A stretch of DNA of 64,000 nt from Lentisalinibacter orientalis (GTDB lineage: Bacteria; Pseudomonadota; Gammaproteobacteria; Steroidobacterales; Woeseiaceae). Each line of letters opens with the position of its first letter. Within the stretch, counting starts at the first letter, position 1. Below are positions 31,213 through 40,024 of the stretch, piece by piece. Made by a program: the position numbers and the translations under genes. The notes under the pieces are model-generated. The model saw only the letters and a list, made by a program, of their open reading frames with translations, had not been told where the DNA came from and ran no database searches. The stretch covers positions 1,674,001-1,738,000 of the forward strand of contig NZ_JAPDRJ010000001.1 in the NCBI RefSeq assembly GCF_040706535.1, read 5' to 3'.

Positions 31213-32010
31213 TCAATGTTCCGTCCGCGAGCGGCGGTAGCGGGCCGGCGTCTGGCCGACGAACTTCCGGAATGCGGCGTAGAAAGCGGAGTTAGAGTTG
31301 AACCCGGCCGCGAAAGCGACATTCAGGATGGCGCTATCGTCGCCGCTCGTCTCCGCGAGCATCCGCTTCGCATGCTCCACCCGGTAGCGGTTCACGTAGT
31401 CGAAGAAGCTCATCCCGAATCCGGCATTGATGACCTGGGACAGATGATTCACGGAGCAATCCACGAGGCTTGCGAGTTCCGGCAGCGTCAGATCGGACCG
31501 GAGCCAGGCCTGGCGGGAGACCATGACCATCTCGAGTCGTTGCCGGTACGCGGACAGCTGGGCCTCGGTCAGTCCCGACTTCGCATATTTCGGCGTGCCG
31601 GGCGCAGCCGACGCCGGCCGCCCCGCGCCGGGCGTGCGAGCCGCGGCCGGAAGCTGGTAATAGTCGTGGATCGTCACGGCGGCATCGCCGTGCAGGGTGA
31701 TGAACTCCGCGCCCTGTATCGGCCGGGCGGTGCCGCCGCGGCCCTCGCCGCAGCCGAGCGGGCACATGCGGTACTGGAAGGCGATGGTATCCGGCCCCTC
31801 GACGATCTCGCCGATCAGCTCGTAGCGGTGCCGATAGGCGGAGAAGAACTCCCGCAGGGCCACGACCAGCTCGTCGTGGGAGCTGCGCCGGTTCTCCGGG
31901 ACGTCCCAGTACAGGCCGTCGCGGGCCAGGTGGTCGGCCACGGCGACCGGGTCGCGGTGGTTCCAGGCGTCGAAATAACTTCTCACGAACTCGGTTGCAC
32001 GCATCTTCAT
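31213..32010 (-). CDS. NTF2-like/AraC fusion regulator
   Basis: The ATG at 32010 gives 265 residues; an upstream frame overlaps the GcvT gene and is rejected. Residues 1-120 (MRATEFVRSYFDAWNHRDPV, then GAEFITLHGDAAVTIHDYYQ) form a SnoaL/NTF2-like fold. The rest is an AraC DNA-binding domain with two HTH motifs (TLPELASLVDCSVNHLSQVI, then ILNVAFAAGFNSNSAFYAAF and R-K-F-V-G-Q-T-P). The small-molecule pocket of the NTF2 fold probably senses an inducer. It lies 41 bp behind the GcvT-like gene and is the obvious regulator of that operon. Confidence 0.85.
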   Translation of the reverse strand: MKMRATEFVRSYFDAWNHRDPVAVADHLARDGLYWDVPENRRSSHDELVVALREFFSAYRHRYELIGEIVEGPDTIAFQYRMCPLGCGEGRGGTARPIQGAEFITLHGDAAVTIHDYYQLPAAARTPGAGRPASAAPGTPKYAKSGLTEAQLSAYRQRLEMVMVSRQAWLRSDLTLPELASLVDCSVNHLSQVINAGFGMSFFDYVNRYRVEHAKRMLAETSGDDSAILNVAFAAGFNSNSAFYAAFRKFVGQTPARYRRSRTEH

Positions 32011-32051
32011 CCCCTGCCGCCGGAGTACAGAAGCTACCACAGCCCTGCGGG

Positions 32052-33263
32052 TCAGTAGTCCGGGGGCGGCGTGGCGCGGGCGCGGGCCGGCGTCCAGAAG
32101 GGCTTGTCGCGGCGAAGACAGCGCGCGACGCGGCTGTACTGGCGCAGTTCCTTCTCGTAGTAGATCTCCGCCCACAGGGGGCCGTCCAGGTACTCGGTCC
32201 GGATCATCGCCAGCGCGATATTCGCCTTGACCGCCGGCGACCACATCGCGGACGTGACGTAGCCGACCTCCCGGGTACAACGCCGGTTCGCGTAAATGTA
32301 CGATCCGTCCGCCGGCCGGTTCCCCTCGACGTCGAGTTTCGTCAGCGTGTACTTCGGCCCGCGACGTTTCTCCTCCAGCAATGCGCTGCGGCCGTTGAAA
32401 TGGGGCTTGCGGAAGTCGACCAGCCAGCCGAGGTTGAGCTCGAAGGGGGTCTGGTCGTGCTCGAAGTGCACGGTACGCAATGCCTCGTTGAACTCCATGG
32501 CCGGCATGATGAAGCCCGCCTCGAGACGGGCCATGTTGGTTGCCGCCTCGCCGTAGGGCTGTATCCCGTAGTCGGCGCCGGCGGCATACAGGTCATCCCA
32601 CAGTTGCAGCCCGAGGTGCCGCGGTATCCAGAGCTCGTAGCCGAGATCGCCGGTGAAGCCGGTCCGCGAGACCATCAGGGAATCGCCGCGGTAGGGGAAG
32701 TGCCGGATGTCGAAGGGCTTCGCCTGCTCGATGCCCTCGAGCCCCATCTTCTTCAGCACGGCGCAGGAGGTGGGGCCCTGCAGCGACAGCGCCGCGAGGT
32801 CGTCGGTGATGTCCGTGACCGTGACGTCGTCGTAGCCGAATGCACTCCGGGCCAGCCAGGCCGTGCACGGGCTGCCGCAGGTCAGCATGAAGCGGTCCTC
32901 GGCCAGCCGGAAGATGGTGCCGTCGTCGATCATGCGGCCCTCGTCCGTGCACCAGACGGAATAGGCGACGCGGTCGAGGCGGATCCGGCCGATGTCACGG
33001 GTGACCATCCGGTTCAGCATTGAGGCGGCGTCGGCGCCGCGGATCTCGTATTTCTGCATCGGGCAGATGTCGTAGGTGCCGCACAGATTGCGCACGCAGA
33101 AGTACTCGTACTCGGTGTCGTAGTAGTACTCGGCGAATTTGTATCCGTTCCATGCCGACCAGGCCTCACGGATGTTCAGCTCCTCCTGCCTCGGGTAGAA
33201 GGGGGAGAGCTTCAGGCGCTCGCCGGCGTATCGATCGTTGATGCGGGTGCTCTCGGTACTCAT
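32052..33263 (-). CDS. GcvT-like aminomethyltransferase/demethylase
   Basis: The ATG at 33263 follows the flavoprotein stop by 2 bp. The 403-residue protein has the GcvT fold: CPMQKYEIRGADAASMLNRM, then YSVWCTDEGRMIDDGTIFRL, then LSLQGPTSCAVL, then VSRTGFTGDLGYELWIP, with the folate-binding Asp and Glu regions present, and a C-terminal barrel (YVTSAMWSPAVKANIALAMI). Family members move a methyl or methylene group from an amine or sulfonium compound to tetrahydrofolate (glycine cleavage T-protein, sarcosine and DMSP demethylases). The absence of gcvH and gcvP here argues for a catabolic demethylase. Confidence 0.85.
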   Translation of the reverse strand: MSTESTRINDRYAGERLKLSPFYPRQEELNIREAWSAWNGYKFAEYYYDTEYEYFCVRNLCGTYDICPMQKYEIRGADAASMLNRMVTRDIGRIRLDRVAYSVWCTDEGRMIDDGTIFRLAEDRFMLTCGSPCTAWLARSAFGYDDVTVTDITDDLAALSLQGPTSCAVLKKMGLEGIEQAKPFDIRHFPYRGDSLMVSRTGFTGDLGYELWIPRHLGLQLWDDLYAAGADYGIQPYGEAATNMARLEAGFIMPAMEFNEALRTVHFEHDQTPFELNLGWLVDFRKPHFNGRSALLEEKRRGPKYTLTKLDVEGNRPADGSYIYANRRCTREVGYVTSAMWSPAVKANIALAMIRTEYLDGPLWAEIYYEKELRQYSRVARCLRRDKPFWTPARARATPPPDY

Positions 33264-33265
33264 GG

Positions 33266-34885
33266 TCACTCGTCGCTGAAGTCGTCTACCGGCACGGTGT
33301 TCGGGCGCCTGAGATCGCGCAGGATCTCGCGGGCGGAGTTCGCTCCGCAGGCCGCCGATACGCCGCCGCCCGGATGAGTGGAGGAGCCGCTCATATAGAG
33401 GTTCTTCACCGGCATGCGGTACTGCCCGTAGCCCGGGAAGGGGCGATTGAAGAACAGCTGGTCGATGGTGAGCTCGCCCTGGAAGATGTTGCCCTCCGTG
33501 AGGCCGATCTCGGCTTCGATCTCGTGGGGCGTGCGTACCTCCATGTGCACGATCAGGTCCCGGAACCCGGGACTGTAGCGCTCGATCTTGTCGATGACGG
33601 TCTGCCCGAACTCGTCGCGCTTCTGCGGCGTCCACGGGCCGTCCGCCAGCGTCGGCGGGCAGTACTGGATGAAGTTCGACATCCAGTGCTGCCCGGGCGG
33701 CGCCACCGTCGGGTCCCAGGCGGAGGGTATGACCGACTCGATGAACGGGTCGTCGGACCAGCGGCCCCGTTTCCAGCAGTCGTAGGCCCGTTCCATGGTC
33801 TCGAGAGTGCCGGTGAAGGCCTGACCGCCGCGATTCAGATACGGATTGTCCGGGACGCCGGTGAATTTCGGCATGGCGGACAGTGCGATATTGACCTTGC
33901 CGGAGGAGCCGCGGATCTTGAAGTTCTTCGCCTTCTCGTAAATACCGTCCGGCAGGTCCGAGCGGTCCATGATCTGCGTGAAGGTGCGCTTCGCGTCCAG
34001 GTTGGAGACCACGATGCGGGCCCGTATCTCGTCGCCGTTCTCCAGCGCGACGCCGACCGCCCTGCCGTTCTCCACCAGGATCTGCTGCACGCCGGCCTCG
34101 GTGCGGATCTCGCCGCCGTGTTCCTGCAGTGCCGAGGCGATGGCGTGGGAGATGGCGCCCATGCCGCCGCGGGCGAGGCCCCAGGCGCCGATGTTGCCGT
34201 CCACGTCACCCATCACGTGATGCAGCAGGATGTAGGCGGAGCCGGGCGAATAGACGCCGAGCGCCGTGCCGATGATGCCCGGGCTCGCCATCGCGCCCTT
34301 GATCAGTTCGTTCTCGAAGTAGTCCTCGAGAAAATCGGCGGCGCTCATGGTGAAGAAGCGCACGTACTCATAGAACTCCTTCTCGCCGAGCGACCAGAAC
34401 TGCTTCGCGAGGTAGAGGATCTCCATGATGTCCCGCGGCCGGAACGAGGCCGGGTCCGGGGGCGTGCGCATCAGCGTCTTGCGGATCAGCTGCGAGTAGC
34501 GCATCAGGTCCGTCTGGAAGCGGTGCATCGCGTCCGCGTCGTGGGGTGAGTGGCGTTTCAGCTCCAGGTGCGCGGCTTCCTCGTCGTGATAGGAGAACAG
34601 CCGCTCGTCGCCGTCGCCGAAATTGACGGTGCCGAGGTAGGGCACGAGCAGCAGGCCGTGGCGTCCGAGGTCGAGATCGCGGTGGATCGCCTGGCGCATC
34701 ATGCTGCAGACGTAGGAGCAATTGGAGTAGGTCCAGCCCTCGTGCAGTTCCCGCGAGACGGCGGCGCCGCCGATGTAGTCGTTCTTCTCCAGCACCACCA
34801 CGTCGAGGCCCGCCTTGGCCAGGTAGGCGGCGTTCGCCAGCCCGTTGTGGCCGGCGCCGATGACGATCGCGTCGTAGCGCTTCAT
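33266..34885 (-). CDS. PYROXD2-like FAD oxidoreductase 1
   Basis: The start at 34885 (MKRYDAIVIGAGHNGLANAA) is preferred to an in-frame upstream codon. The 539-residue protein has an N-terminal dinucleotide motif (I-G-A-G-H-N-G-L), VVVLEKNDYIGGAAVSREL, and a C-terminal FAD stretch (KNLYMSGSSTHPGGGVSAAC). This is the phytoene-desaturase-like PYROXD2 group, flavoproteins of mostly unknown substrate. It is the second of two adjacent paralogues (13-bp gap to the first) ahead of the GcvT-like gene. Confidence 0.9.
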   Translation of the reverse strand: MKRYDAIVIGAGHNGLANAAYLAKAGLDVVVLEKNDYIGGAAVSRELHEGWTYSNCSYVCSMMRQAIHRDLDLGRHGLLLVPYLGTVNFGDGDERLFSYHDEEAAHLELKRHSPHDADAMHRFQTDLMRYSQLIRKTLMRTPPDPASFRPRDIMEILYLAKQFWSLGEKEFYEYVRFFTMSAADFLEDYFENELIKGAMASPGIIGTALGVYSPGSAYILLHHVMGDVDGNIGAWGLARGGMGAISHAIASALQEHGGEIRTEAGVQQILVENGRAVGVALENGDEIRARIVVSNLDAKRTFTQIMDRSDLPDGIYEKAKNFKIRGSSGKVNIALSAMPKFTGVPDNPYLNRGGQAFTGTLETMERAYDCWKRGRWSDDPFIESVIPSAWDPTVAPPGQHWMSNFIQYCPPTLADGPWTPQKRDEFGQTVIDKIERYSPGFRDLIVHMEVRTPHEIEAEIGLTEGNIFQGELTIDQLFFNRPFPGYGQYRMPVKNLYMSGSSTHPGGGVSAACGANSAREILRDLRRPNTVPVDDFSDE

Positions 34886-34898
34886 CCCCGGGCCTCCG

Positions 34899-36443
34899 TC
34901 ATCCCAGTATCTCCCGGGCGGCATTGCGGCCCGGTGCGCCGGTCAGGTCGCCGCCCGGATGGGAGCCCGCGCCGCAGAGAAAGAGCCCCGGCACCGGGGT
35001 CGCGTACTGGGCGGCGCCGTAGGTCGGGCGCATCATCAGCAGCTGGTCCATCGCGAACTCGGTATGGTGCCAGTGGCCGCCGGTGACGTTGAACCGGGCC
35101 TCGATGTCCGCCGGCGTCAGGAATTCCGCGTGCAGAATGTGTTCACGGATATCCGGCGCGTAACGCGCAATGGTGTCGATGGCGCGTTCCCGCATGCGTT
35201 CGCGTGCCTCGTCGCTCCATCCCCCGCGCAGGCGCCGGGGCACGTACATGACGTGAGCGGAGAGCACGTGCCGGCCGTCGGGTGCGGCGGAGGGATCGTG
35301 CAGGCTCGGTATCACGATCTCCATCACGGGATGGGCGGGGCAGTCGCCGTATTTCGCATCGTCGAAAGCGAATTCGATGGCGTCCATGGTGGGCGCGATG
35401 ATCATCCGCCCGTCCGGCCGGTCCAGCCCGCGGAACTGCGGCAGTGCGTTCAGCGCCAGGTGCAGCTTGGCGACGTAGCCGTCGCAGCGCAGCCGCCGGA
35501 TCCGATTCGTGAAGTCGATCTCCAGGTGGTCGACTCCCACGAGCTCCAGGAATGTCCGCTGCGGGTCGGCGGCCGAGACGACGTGCGTGGCTCCGACCTC
35601 GGTGCCGTCCGCCAGCCTGACGCCGCTCGCACGCAGGCCGTCCTCGTTGCCGTCGATCCGTATCCGCTCGACCCGTGCCCCGTAGCGGATCTCGGCGCCC
35701 GCCTGCTGCGCTGCCGCCTCCAGTGCGGCGACCAGGCCCTGTATCCCGTTCGCCGGCACCGCATGCTCGCCGTCCGAGCCGCCGGCCATCCGATAGAGCA
35801 TGGCGAGCACCGCGCCGTTGGGGGATCGGGGCGCCATCTTGCCGCCGATGAGCCCGTCCCAGCTCAGGGCGGCTTTCAGGAGGTCGCTGGCGAAGAGTTC
35901 GTCCATCAGGTCGCGCGTCGGCAGGGAGGCGATACGGAGGAACTCCTGCATGTCCTGCCTGCCCATGCGGCGGATGTTCAGGCCGATGTGGGCGAAGGTC
36001 ATGGCGTTGGCCAGTCCGGCCGCCCCGATCCGGGGCATGGTCTTGTGCCAGAACGGAGACAGCGCCTTCGCATAACGCCGCAGCCGGCGCAGATACTCCG
36101 CGTAGGCCTCCTCGTCGGCCTCGCCGGCGCCCGTGATCCTGCCGCCGCCGATCGTGACGTGTTTTCCATCATCGCCGAGCGCCACGGTCCGCAGCGGCGA
36201 GGACCCGGGATCGAAGCCGTGCCCGCGCAGTCCCAGTTCCTGGATGACCGGCTCGGAGAAATGGCTCAGCGAGTGGGCCGGCGAGGCGTGGAAGCCCGGA
36301 TGGAATTCGTAGCTGGATGCAAGGCCGCCGGGCGCGGGGCCCGCCTCGAGCACGAGCACGCGCTGGCCGCTTCGCGCGAGATAGGCGGCACAGACGAGTC
36401 CGTTGTGGCCGGCGCCGATGACGATGGAGTCGTACTGGCTCAA
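34899..36443 (-). CDS. PYROXD2-like FAD oxidoreductase 2
   Basis: This 514-residue paralogue of the next gene reads YDSIVIGAGHNGLVCAAYLA, then VLVLEAGPAPGGLASSYEFH, then a C-terminal LFLCGAGSHPGGDLTGAPGR. It is the first gene of the leftward operon. The two copies share the fold but differ strongly between their motifs, so they may form a heterodimer or act on successive intermediates. No membrane segment or carotenoid genes occur nearby, so carotenoid desaturation is unlikely. Confidence 0.9.
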   Translation of the reverse strand: MSQYDSIVIGAGHNGLVCAAYLARSGQRVLVLEAGPAPGGLASSYEFHPGFHASPAHSLSHFSEPVIQELGLRGHGFDPGSSPLRTVALGDDGKHVTIGGGRITGAGEADEEAYAEYLRRLRRYAKALSPFWHKTMPRIGAAGLANAMTFAHIGLNIRRMGRQDMQEFLRIASLPTRDLMDELFASDLLKAALSWDGLIGGKMAPRSPNGAVLAMLYRMAGGSDGEHAVPANGIQGLVAALEAAAQQAGAEIRYGARVERIRIDGNEDGLRASGVRLADGTEVGATHVVSAADPQRTFLELVGVDHLEIDFTNRIRRLRCDGYVAKLHLALNALPQFRGLDRPDGRMIIAPTMDAIEFAFDDAKYGDCPAHPVMEIVIPSLHDPSAAPDGRHVLSAHVMYVPRRLRGGWSDEARERMRERAIDTIARYAPDIREHILHAEFLTPADIEARFNVTGGHWHHTEFAMDQLLMMRPTYGAAQYATPVPGLFLCGAGSHPGGDLTGAPGRNAAREILG

Positions 36444-36579
36444 GGCATGGATCCCGGGTCGATCAGCCGATCGACGGAATACGCTAGATGCCGGGCCGCG
36501 GCGCGGCTTCCGGGCCTACACGCGCGGAATCGGGTTCCAGGCCGTTTCGCGCAGTGCGGGCGCCGGAGTGCGATCGGGA

Positions 36580-37758
36580 TTACTGCGGCGTCAGCTTCAG
36601 CAGCCGTCCCCGGCTGTCGCCGCGCTCGTCTTCCAGCACCCAGATGGCGCCGTCCGGCCCTTCGGCAAGCGCCCGGATGCGCGCACCCATGTCGTAGCGC
36701 TCGGCCTCGCGGGCACTGGTGCCGTCCAGTTCGATGCGCACGATGGCCCGGGACGATAGCCCGGCGGCGAAGGCGTCGCCGCGCCAGTCACCGAACAGTT
36801 CGCCCTTGTAGATCATGAGATCGCCCGGCGAGATGGCCGGCACCCAGGCGACGGCCGGCGTCTTGAACTCCGGCCGGGTGTCGTGGTCCGGGATCTCGCG
36901 GCCGTCGTAGTGGTCGCCCTCGGAGACCGCCGGATAGCCGTAGTTCTCGGCGCGGACGATGTGGTTCAGCTCGTCGCCGTGGGCGGGGCCCATCTCGATG
37001 ACCCAGAGCCGGCCGTCGAGGCCGAAGTCGATGCCGAGCGGGTTGCGGTGGCCCAGCGACCAGAACTCGCCGTACACGCCGATATCGTCGACCAGCGGGT
37101 TCTGCTCGATGTAATTCACCCAGGGGTTGTCGGCGGGCTCGGAGCCGTCCTCGTTCAGGCGCAGCACCTTGCCCATGTTGCTCTGCATGTCCTGGGCCGG
37201 CGTGAACTTCTGGCGGTCGCCGGAGGTGATCCACAGGTAGCCTTCGTCGTCGAAGGCCAGGCGGTGGCCGTAATGGCCGTAGCCGACCACCTTCGGGTAC
37301 TGGCGCCAGATCACTTCGGCGTCCGAGAGCCTGCCGCCGCGCTCGGTCAGCTCCAGCGTCGCGCGCAGCACGGCGGCGCCGCGGGTGTCGGCGACGCCGG
37401 CCTCGACATAGCTCAGGTAGATGACGCCGTTCCCGGCGAAATCCGGGTGGAGCGCGACGTCGCCCAGTCCGCCCTGGCCGCCGTAATCCACGTCCGGCAC
37501 GCCGCGCACGGGGCGGGACTTCTCGCCGTCCCGGGTCACCACGAGGAGGTTGCCCTTCTTCTCGGTGACCAGCAGGCGTCCGTCCGGCAGGAAGGCCATG
37601 GCCCAGGGTTCGTCGAACGAGGTGACCGGCTCGACGGCGAAGGGCTTGTCACCCTCCGCCTGGGCGCAGGCAGCGAGCAGAAACGCAGCGGCCGAAGCCG
37701 TGAACTGCGGCCATAGCCGACGGACCGGATGCGGATGGACGGTTCGCCAATGAATCAT
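36580..37758 (-). CDS. PQQ-dependent aldose dehydrogenase, lipoprotein
   Basis: This 392-residue protein has a lipoprotein signal with lipobox FLLAAC (Cys31). A six-bladed beta-propeller of the soluble glucose/sorbosone dehydrogenase family (YliI-like) follows: LDEPWAMAFLPDGRLLVTEK-type first blade (here FDEPWAMAFLPDGRLLVTEK), GGQGGLGDVALHPDF, YGHYGHRLAFDDEGYLWITS, GHRNPLGIDF and WVIEMGPAHGDELNHIVRAE. These blades hold PQQ and calcium. It probably oxidises aldose sugars in the periplasm and feeds electrons to the respiratory chain. Confidence 0.92.
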   Translation of the reverse strand: MIHWRTVHPHPVRRLWPQFTASAAAFLLAACAQAEGDKPFAVEPVTSFDEPWAMAFLPDGRLLVTEKKGNLLVVTRDGEKSRPVRGVPDVDYGGQGGLGDVALHPDFAGNGVIYLSYVEAGVADTRGAAVLRATLELTERGGRLSDAEVIWRQYPKVVGYGHYGHRLAFDDEGYLWITSGDRQKFTPAQDMQSNMGKVLRLNEDGSEPADNPWVNYIEQNPLVDDIGVYGEFWSLGHRNPLGIDFGLDGRLWVIEMGPAHGDELNHIVRAENYGYPAVSEGDHYDGREIPDHDTRPEFKTPAVAWVPAISPGDLMIYKGELFGDWRGDAFAAGLSSRAIVRIELDGTSAREAERYDMGARIRALAEGPDGAIWVLEDERGDSRGRLLKLTPQ

Positions 37759-37833
37759 GCAACTCCCCTGGATGCGCGGTACGTGGATTGGCTCGGATCA
37801 ATGTACCCAATGACCGCCGCGGCTGCCATACCG

Positions 37834-38664
37834 CTAATGTTCGACATCCCTGGTGAACGGGACGAAACGGACCGGCAGCACGTGCCGGGACGTCACCGAG
37901 CCGTCGGGGCGCTTCTCGAACACCTCCAGGGACTGGGCGCCGCCCTCGGGGCCCACCGGGATGACGAGGCGGCCGCCCACCTTCAGCTGTTCGATCAGCG
38001 GCGGCGGCACCGTCTCGGGGGCGGCCGTCACCACGATTGCATCGAACGGCGCCGCCTCTGGCCAGCCCCGGTAGCCGTCGCCGATCCTGACACTCACGTT
38101 CCCGTAGCCGAGCCGCTCCAGTGTCTCGGCCGCCTGCTCGCCGAGCGGCGCGACGATCTCTATCGTGTAGACGTGCTCCGCGATTTCGGCCAGGACGGCG
38201 GCCTGATAGCCCGAGCCCGTCCCCACCTCGAGCACCGTGGAGTCGGGACCGGCCCCGGCCAGATCCGTCATCAGCGCGACGATATAGGGCTGGGAAATGG
38301 TCTGGCCCTCGCCGATCGGCAGGGGTCGGTCGTCGTAGGCGAAATCCCGGTAGGCCGGCGGGACGAATTCGTGGCGGGGTACGTTGCGGATGGCGTCCAG
38401 GACCGTCGGGTCCAGACGGTCTTTGCCGGTGTAATCGGCGGTTTCCCGCACCTGCTGCTCCACCGCCCGGGCGAGCGCCAGACGCTGCGCCTCCCGGGAG
38501 GACTCCCCGCAGGCGGCCAGCGGGACGCCCAGGCCGAGCACGGCGGCCAGCGGTAGCAGCGGTAGTGACCGCGATAGTGACCGCGATAGCGATCGCGATA
38601 GTGATCGCGATAGTGATCGCGATAGTGATCGCAGCAGGCGATGCGTGTATTTCGCCCTGTCCAT
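37834..38664 (-). CDS. Lipoprotein L-isoaspartate O-methyltransferase (PCMT-like)
   Basis: From ATG 38664 the 276-residue protein has a very unusual signal peptide: MDRAKYTHRLLRS, then a tandem R-S-L-S tetrapeptide repeated about six times, then PLLPLAAVLGLGVPLAAC with the lipobox Cys. The mature part is a standard PCMT with RHEFVPPAYRDFAYDDRPLP, IGEGQTISQPYIVALMTDL and the SAM motif VLEVGTGSGYQAAVLA. PCMT repairs isoaspartyl damage in proteins. An envelope-anchored form is uncommon, since SAM is cytoplasmic. The repeat is a 12-bp minisatellite in the DNA. Confidence 0.9.
   Translation of the reverse strand: MDRAKYTHRLLRSLSRSLSRSLSRSLSRSLSRSLPLLPLAAVLGLGVPLAACGESSREAQRLALARAVEQQVRETADYTGKDRLDPTVLDAIRNVPRHEFVPPAYRDFAYDDRPLPIGEGQTISQPYIVALMTDLAGAGPDSTVLEVGTGSGYQAAVLAEIAEHVYTIEIVAPLGEQAAETLERLGYGNVSVRIGDGYRGWPEAAPFDAIVVTAAPETVPPPLIEQLKVGGRLVIPVGPEGGAQSLEVFEKRPDGSVTSRHVLPVRFVPFTRDVEH
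38561..38635. repeat. 12-bp minisatellite in the PCMT signal peptide
   Basis: The unit GCGATAGTGATC and close variants repeat about six times, with three perfect units at 38595-38630. Because the unit is a multiple of three, gain or loss changes the positive N-region of the signal peptide by four residues without a frameshift. Confidence 0.9.
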
Positions 38665-38713
38665 GGTCCCGGTCTCCTTCCAGTCCGACGGTAATCCCGC
38701 AACGTGCCGGCGG

Positions 38714-40024
38714 TCAAACCGGCCGGCGACCACGGGTGAGGCGATAGAGCAGGCCGCCGGAAGCGATGGTGGCGACCGCCGCCAGCATCTCGCGGGGGTT
38801 CACGGTGGCGGCGAGCCCCGCGAAGACCAGCGTGAAGACGACGAACACGGCCGGTGCGAGGGGATACGCCCAGGGATATGCCCAGGGATGCGCCCAGGGA
38901 TAGCCTGGCAGTTCGCGTCGGCGCCCGGGCTGGCGCCGCACGGCGACAAACAGCGCGGCGGCGGTGCCGGCGGCGCTGAGGCCGAGCGTGAAGCCGAGAT
39001 ACGACAGCAGTTCCCGCAGGCCGGTCAGCCAGACGACGCCGACGGCCAGCGCGCCCTGCAGCGCCACGGCCGCCGTGGGCGCGCCGTCGCGGGAACGGAA
39101 GACCCGGGGGAACAGGCCGTCCTCGGCCATCTTCGCGTAGACCCGGGGACCCGCCATCACCATCGCCGAGACCGAGGTGAACAGCGCCAGCGCGATCAGG
39201 AGACGGATGGCGGCTGCCAGCGGTTCGCCGCCCAGTGCGCGCGCGGCAATCGCTGCCACGTCCTCCTGGCCGGCGGCCGCCTCGAACGGGGGCGCGAGTA
39301 CGAAGACGGCGTTCAGCGCGAGATAGAGCAACAGGGTGAGCAGCGTGCCGAGCAGCAAGGCCCGGGGCACGACGGTTTCCGCCGACGGCACTTCGCCCGC
39401 GACGTAGACCGCCGCGTTGAAGCCCGAGTAGCTGAACGATATCCACAGCAGGGTGAGTGCGAAGGCGGCCAGCGAGAATGGCGGCGGATCCGGCGCGGCG
39501 AGGCCGCTCCAGGGGCCGCCGCCGAAGACGGCGAGGCCGCAGAAAGCGGCCAGCAGCACGAGCTTCAGCGCCACGGCCGCATTCTGCACCCATGCACCCT
39601 GGCGCACGCGCAGCGCGTGCAGCAGCACGGCGACGACGATCACCGCGGTGGCGACAGCCTTCGCGGCCCCGGCATCCGGGCCGAGTGCGTAGGCGGCGAA
39701 GGTGAGCGCGGAGTAGGCGATCGCGGCCGTGAAGCCGGCCAGCAGGGAGACCCAGCCCGCGATGAAGCCGACGGCCGGGTGCACGATGCGGGAGAGATAC
39801 AGGTACTCGCCGGCGGAACCCGGCACCAGCCGCGCCAGGCCGGCGTAGCTCAGCGCGCCGCACAGCGCGAGCAGGCCGCCGATCAGCCAGGCCGCGAGCA
39901 CGAGCCACGGCGAGCCGAGGTCGGCGAGGGCGAAGCCGGACGTGGTGAAGACGCCGGCGCCGATCATGTTGCCGATCACGAGTGCGACCAGCGTCCAGAG
40001 ACCGAGGGCCGGGTTCCTCCTCAC
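38714..40024 (-). CDS. APC-family amino acid permease
   Basis: The GTG at 40024 overlaps the preceding stop (GTGA) and gives 436 residues; longer frames run into the upstream lipoprotein gene. About twelve membrane segments are visible. The first bears the APC signature GNMIGAGVFTTSGFALADLG, and later ones carry YAGLARLVPGSAGEYLYLSR and SYSGFNAAVYVAGEVPSAET. The C-terminal part has a W-A-Y-P repeat encoded by a second 12-bp DNA repeat at 38862-38900. It imports or exchanges amino acids or amines. Confidence 0.9.
   Translation of the reverse strand: MRRNPALGLWTLVALVIGNMIGAGVFTTSGFALADLGSPWLVLAAWLIGGLLALCGALSYAGLARLVPGSAGEYLYLSRIVHPAVGFIAGWVSLLAGFTAAIAYSALTFAAYALGPDAGAAKAVATAVIVVAVLLHALRVRQGAWVQNAAVALKLVLLAAFCGLAVFGGGPWSGLAAPDPPPFSLAAFALTLLWISFSYSGFNAAVYVAGEVPSAETVVPRALLLGTLLTLLLYLALNAVFVLAPPFEAAAGQEDVAAIAARALGGEPLAAAIRLLIALALFTSVSAMVMAGPRVYAKMAEDGLFPRVFRSRDGAPTAAVALQGALAVGVVWLTGLRELLSYLGFTLGLSAAGTAAALFVAVRRQPGRRRELPGYPWAHPWAYPWAYPLAPAVFVVFTLVFAGLAATVNPREMLAAVATIASGGLLYRLTRGRRPV
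38862..38900. repeat. 12-bp minisatellite in the permease gene
   Basis: GGATACGCCCAG, GGATATGCCCAG and GGATGCGCCCAG lie in tandem, then a partial unit. They encode W-A-Y-P / W-A-H-P in a loop near the last membrane segments. The period equals that of the repeat in the next gene. Confidence 0.85.

Noticed and set aside
34899..36443. Carotenoid biosynthesis cluster
   Set aside because: The phytoene-desaturase-like proteins are of the PYROXD2 group, and no crtB, crtE or crtY genes occur in the window.
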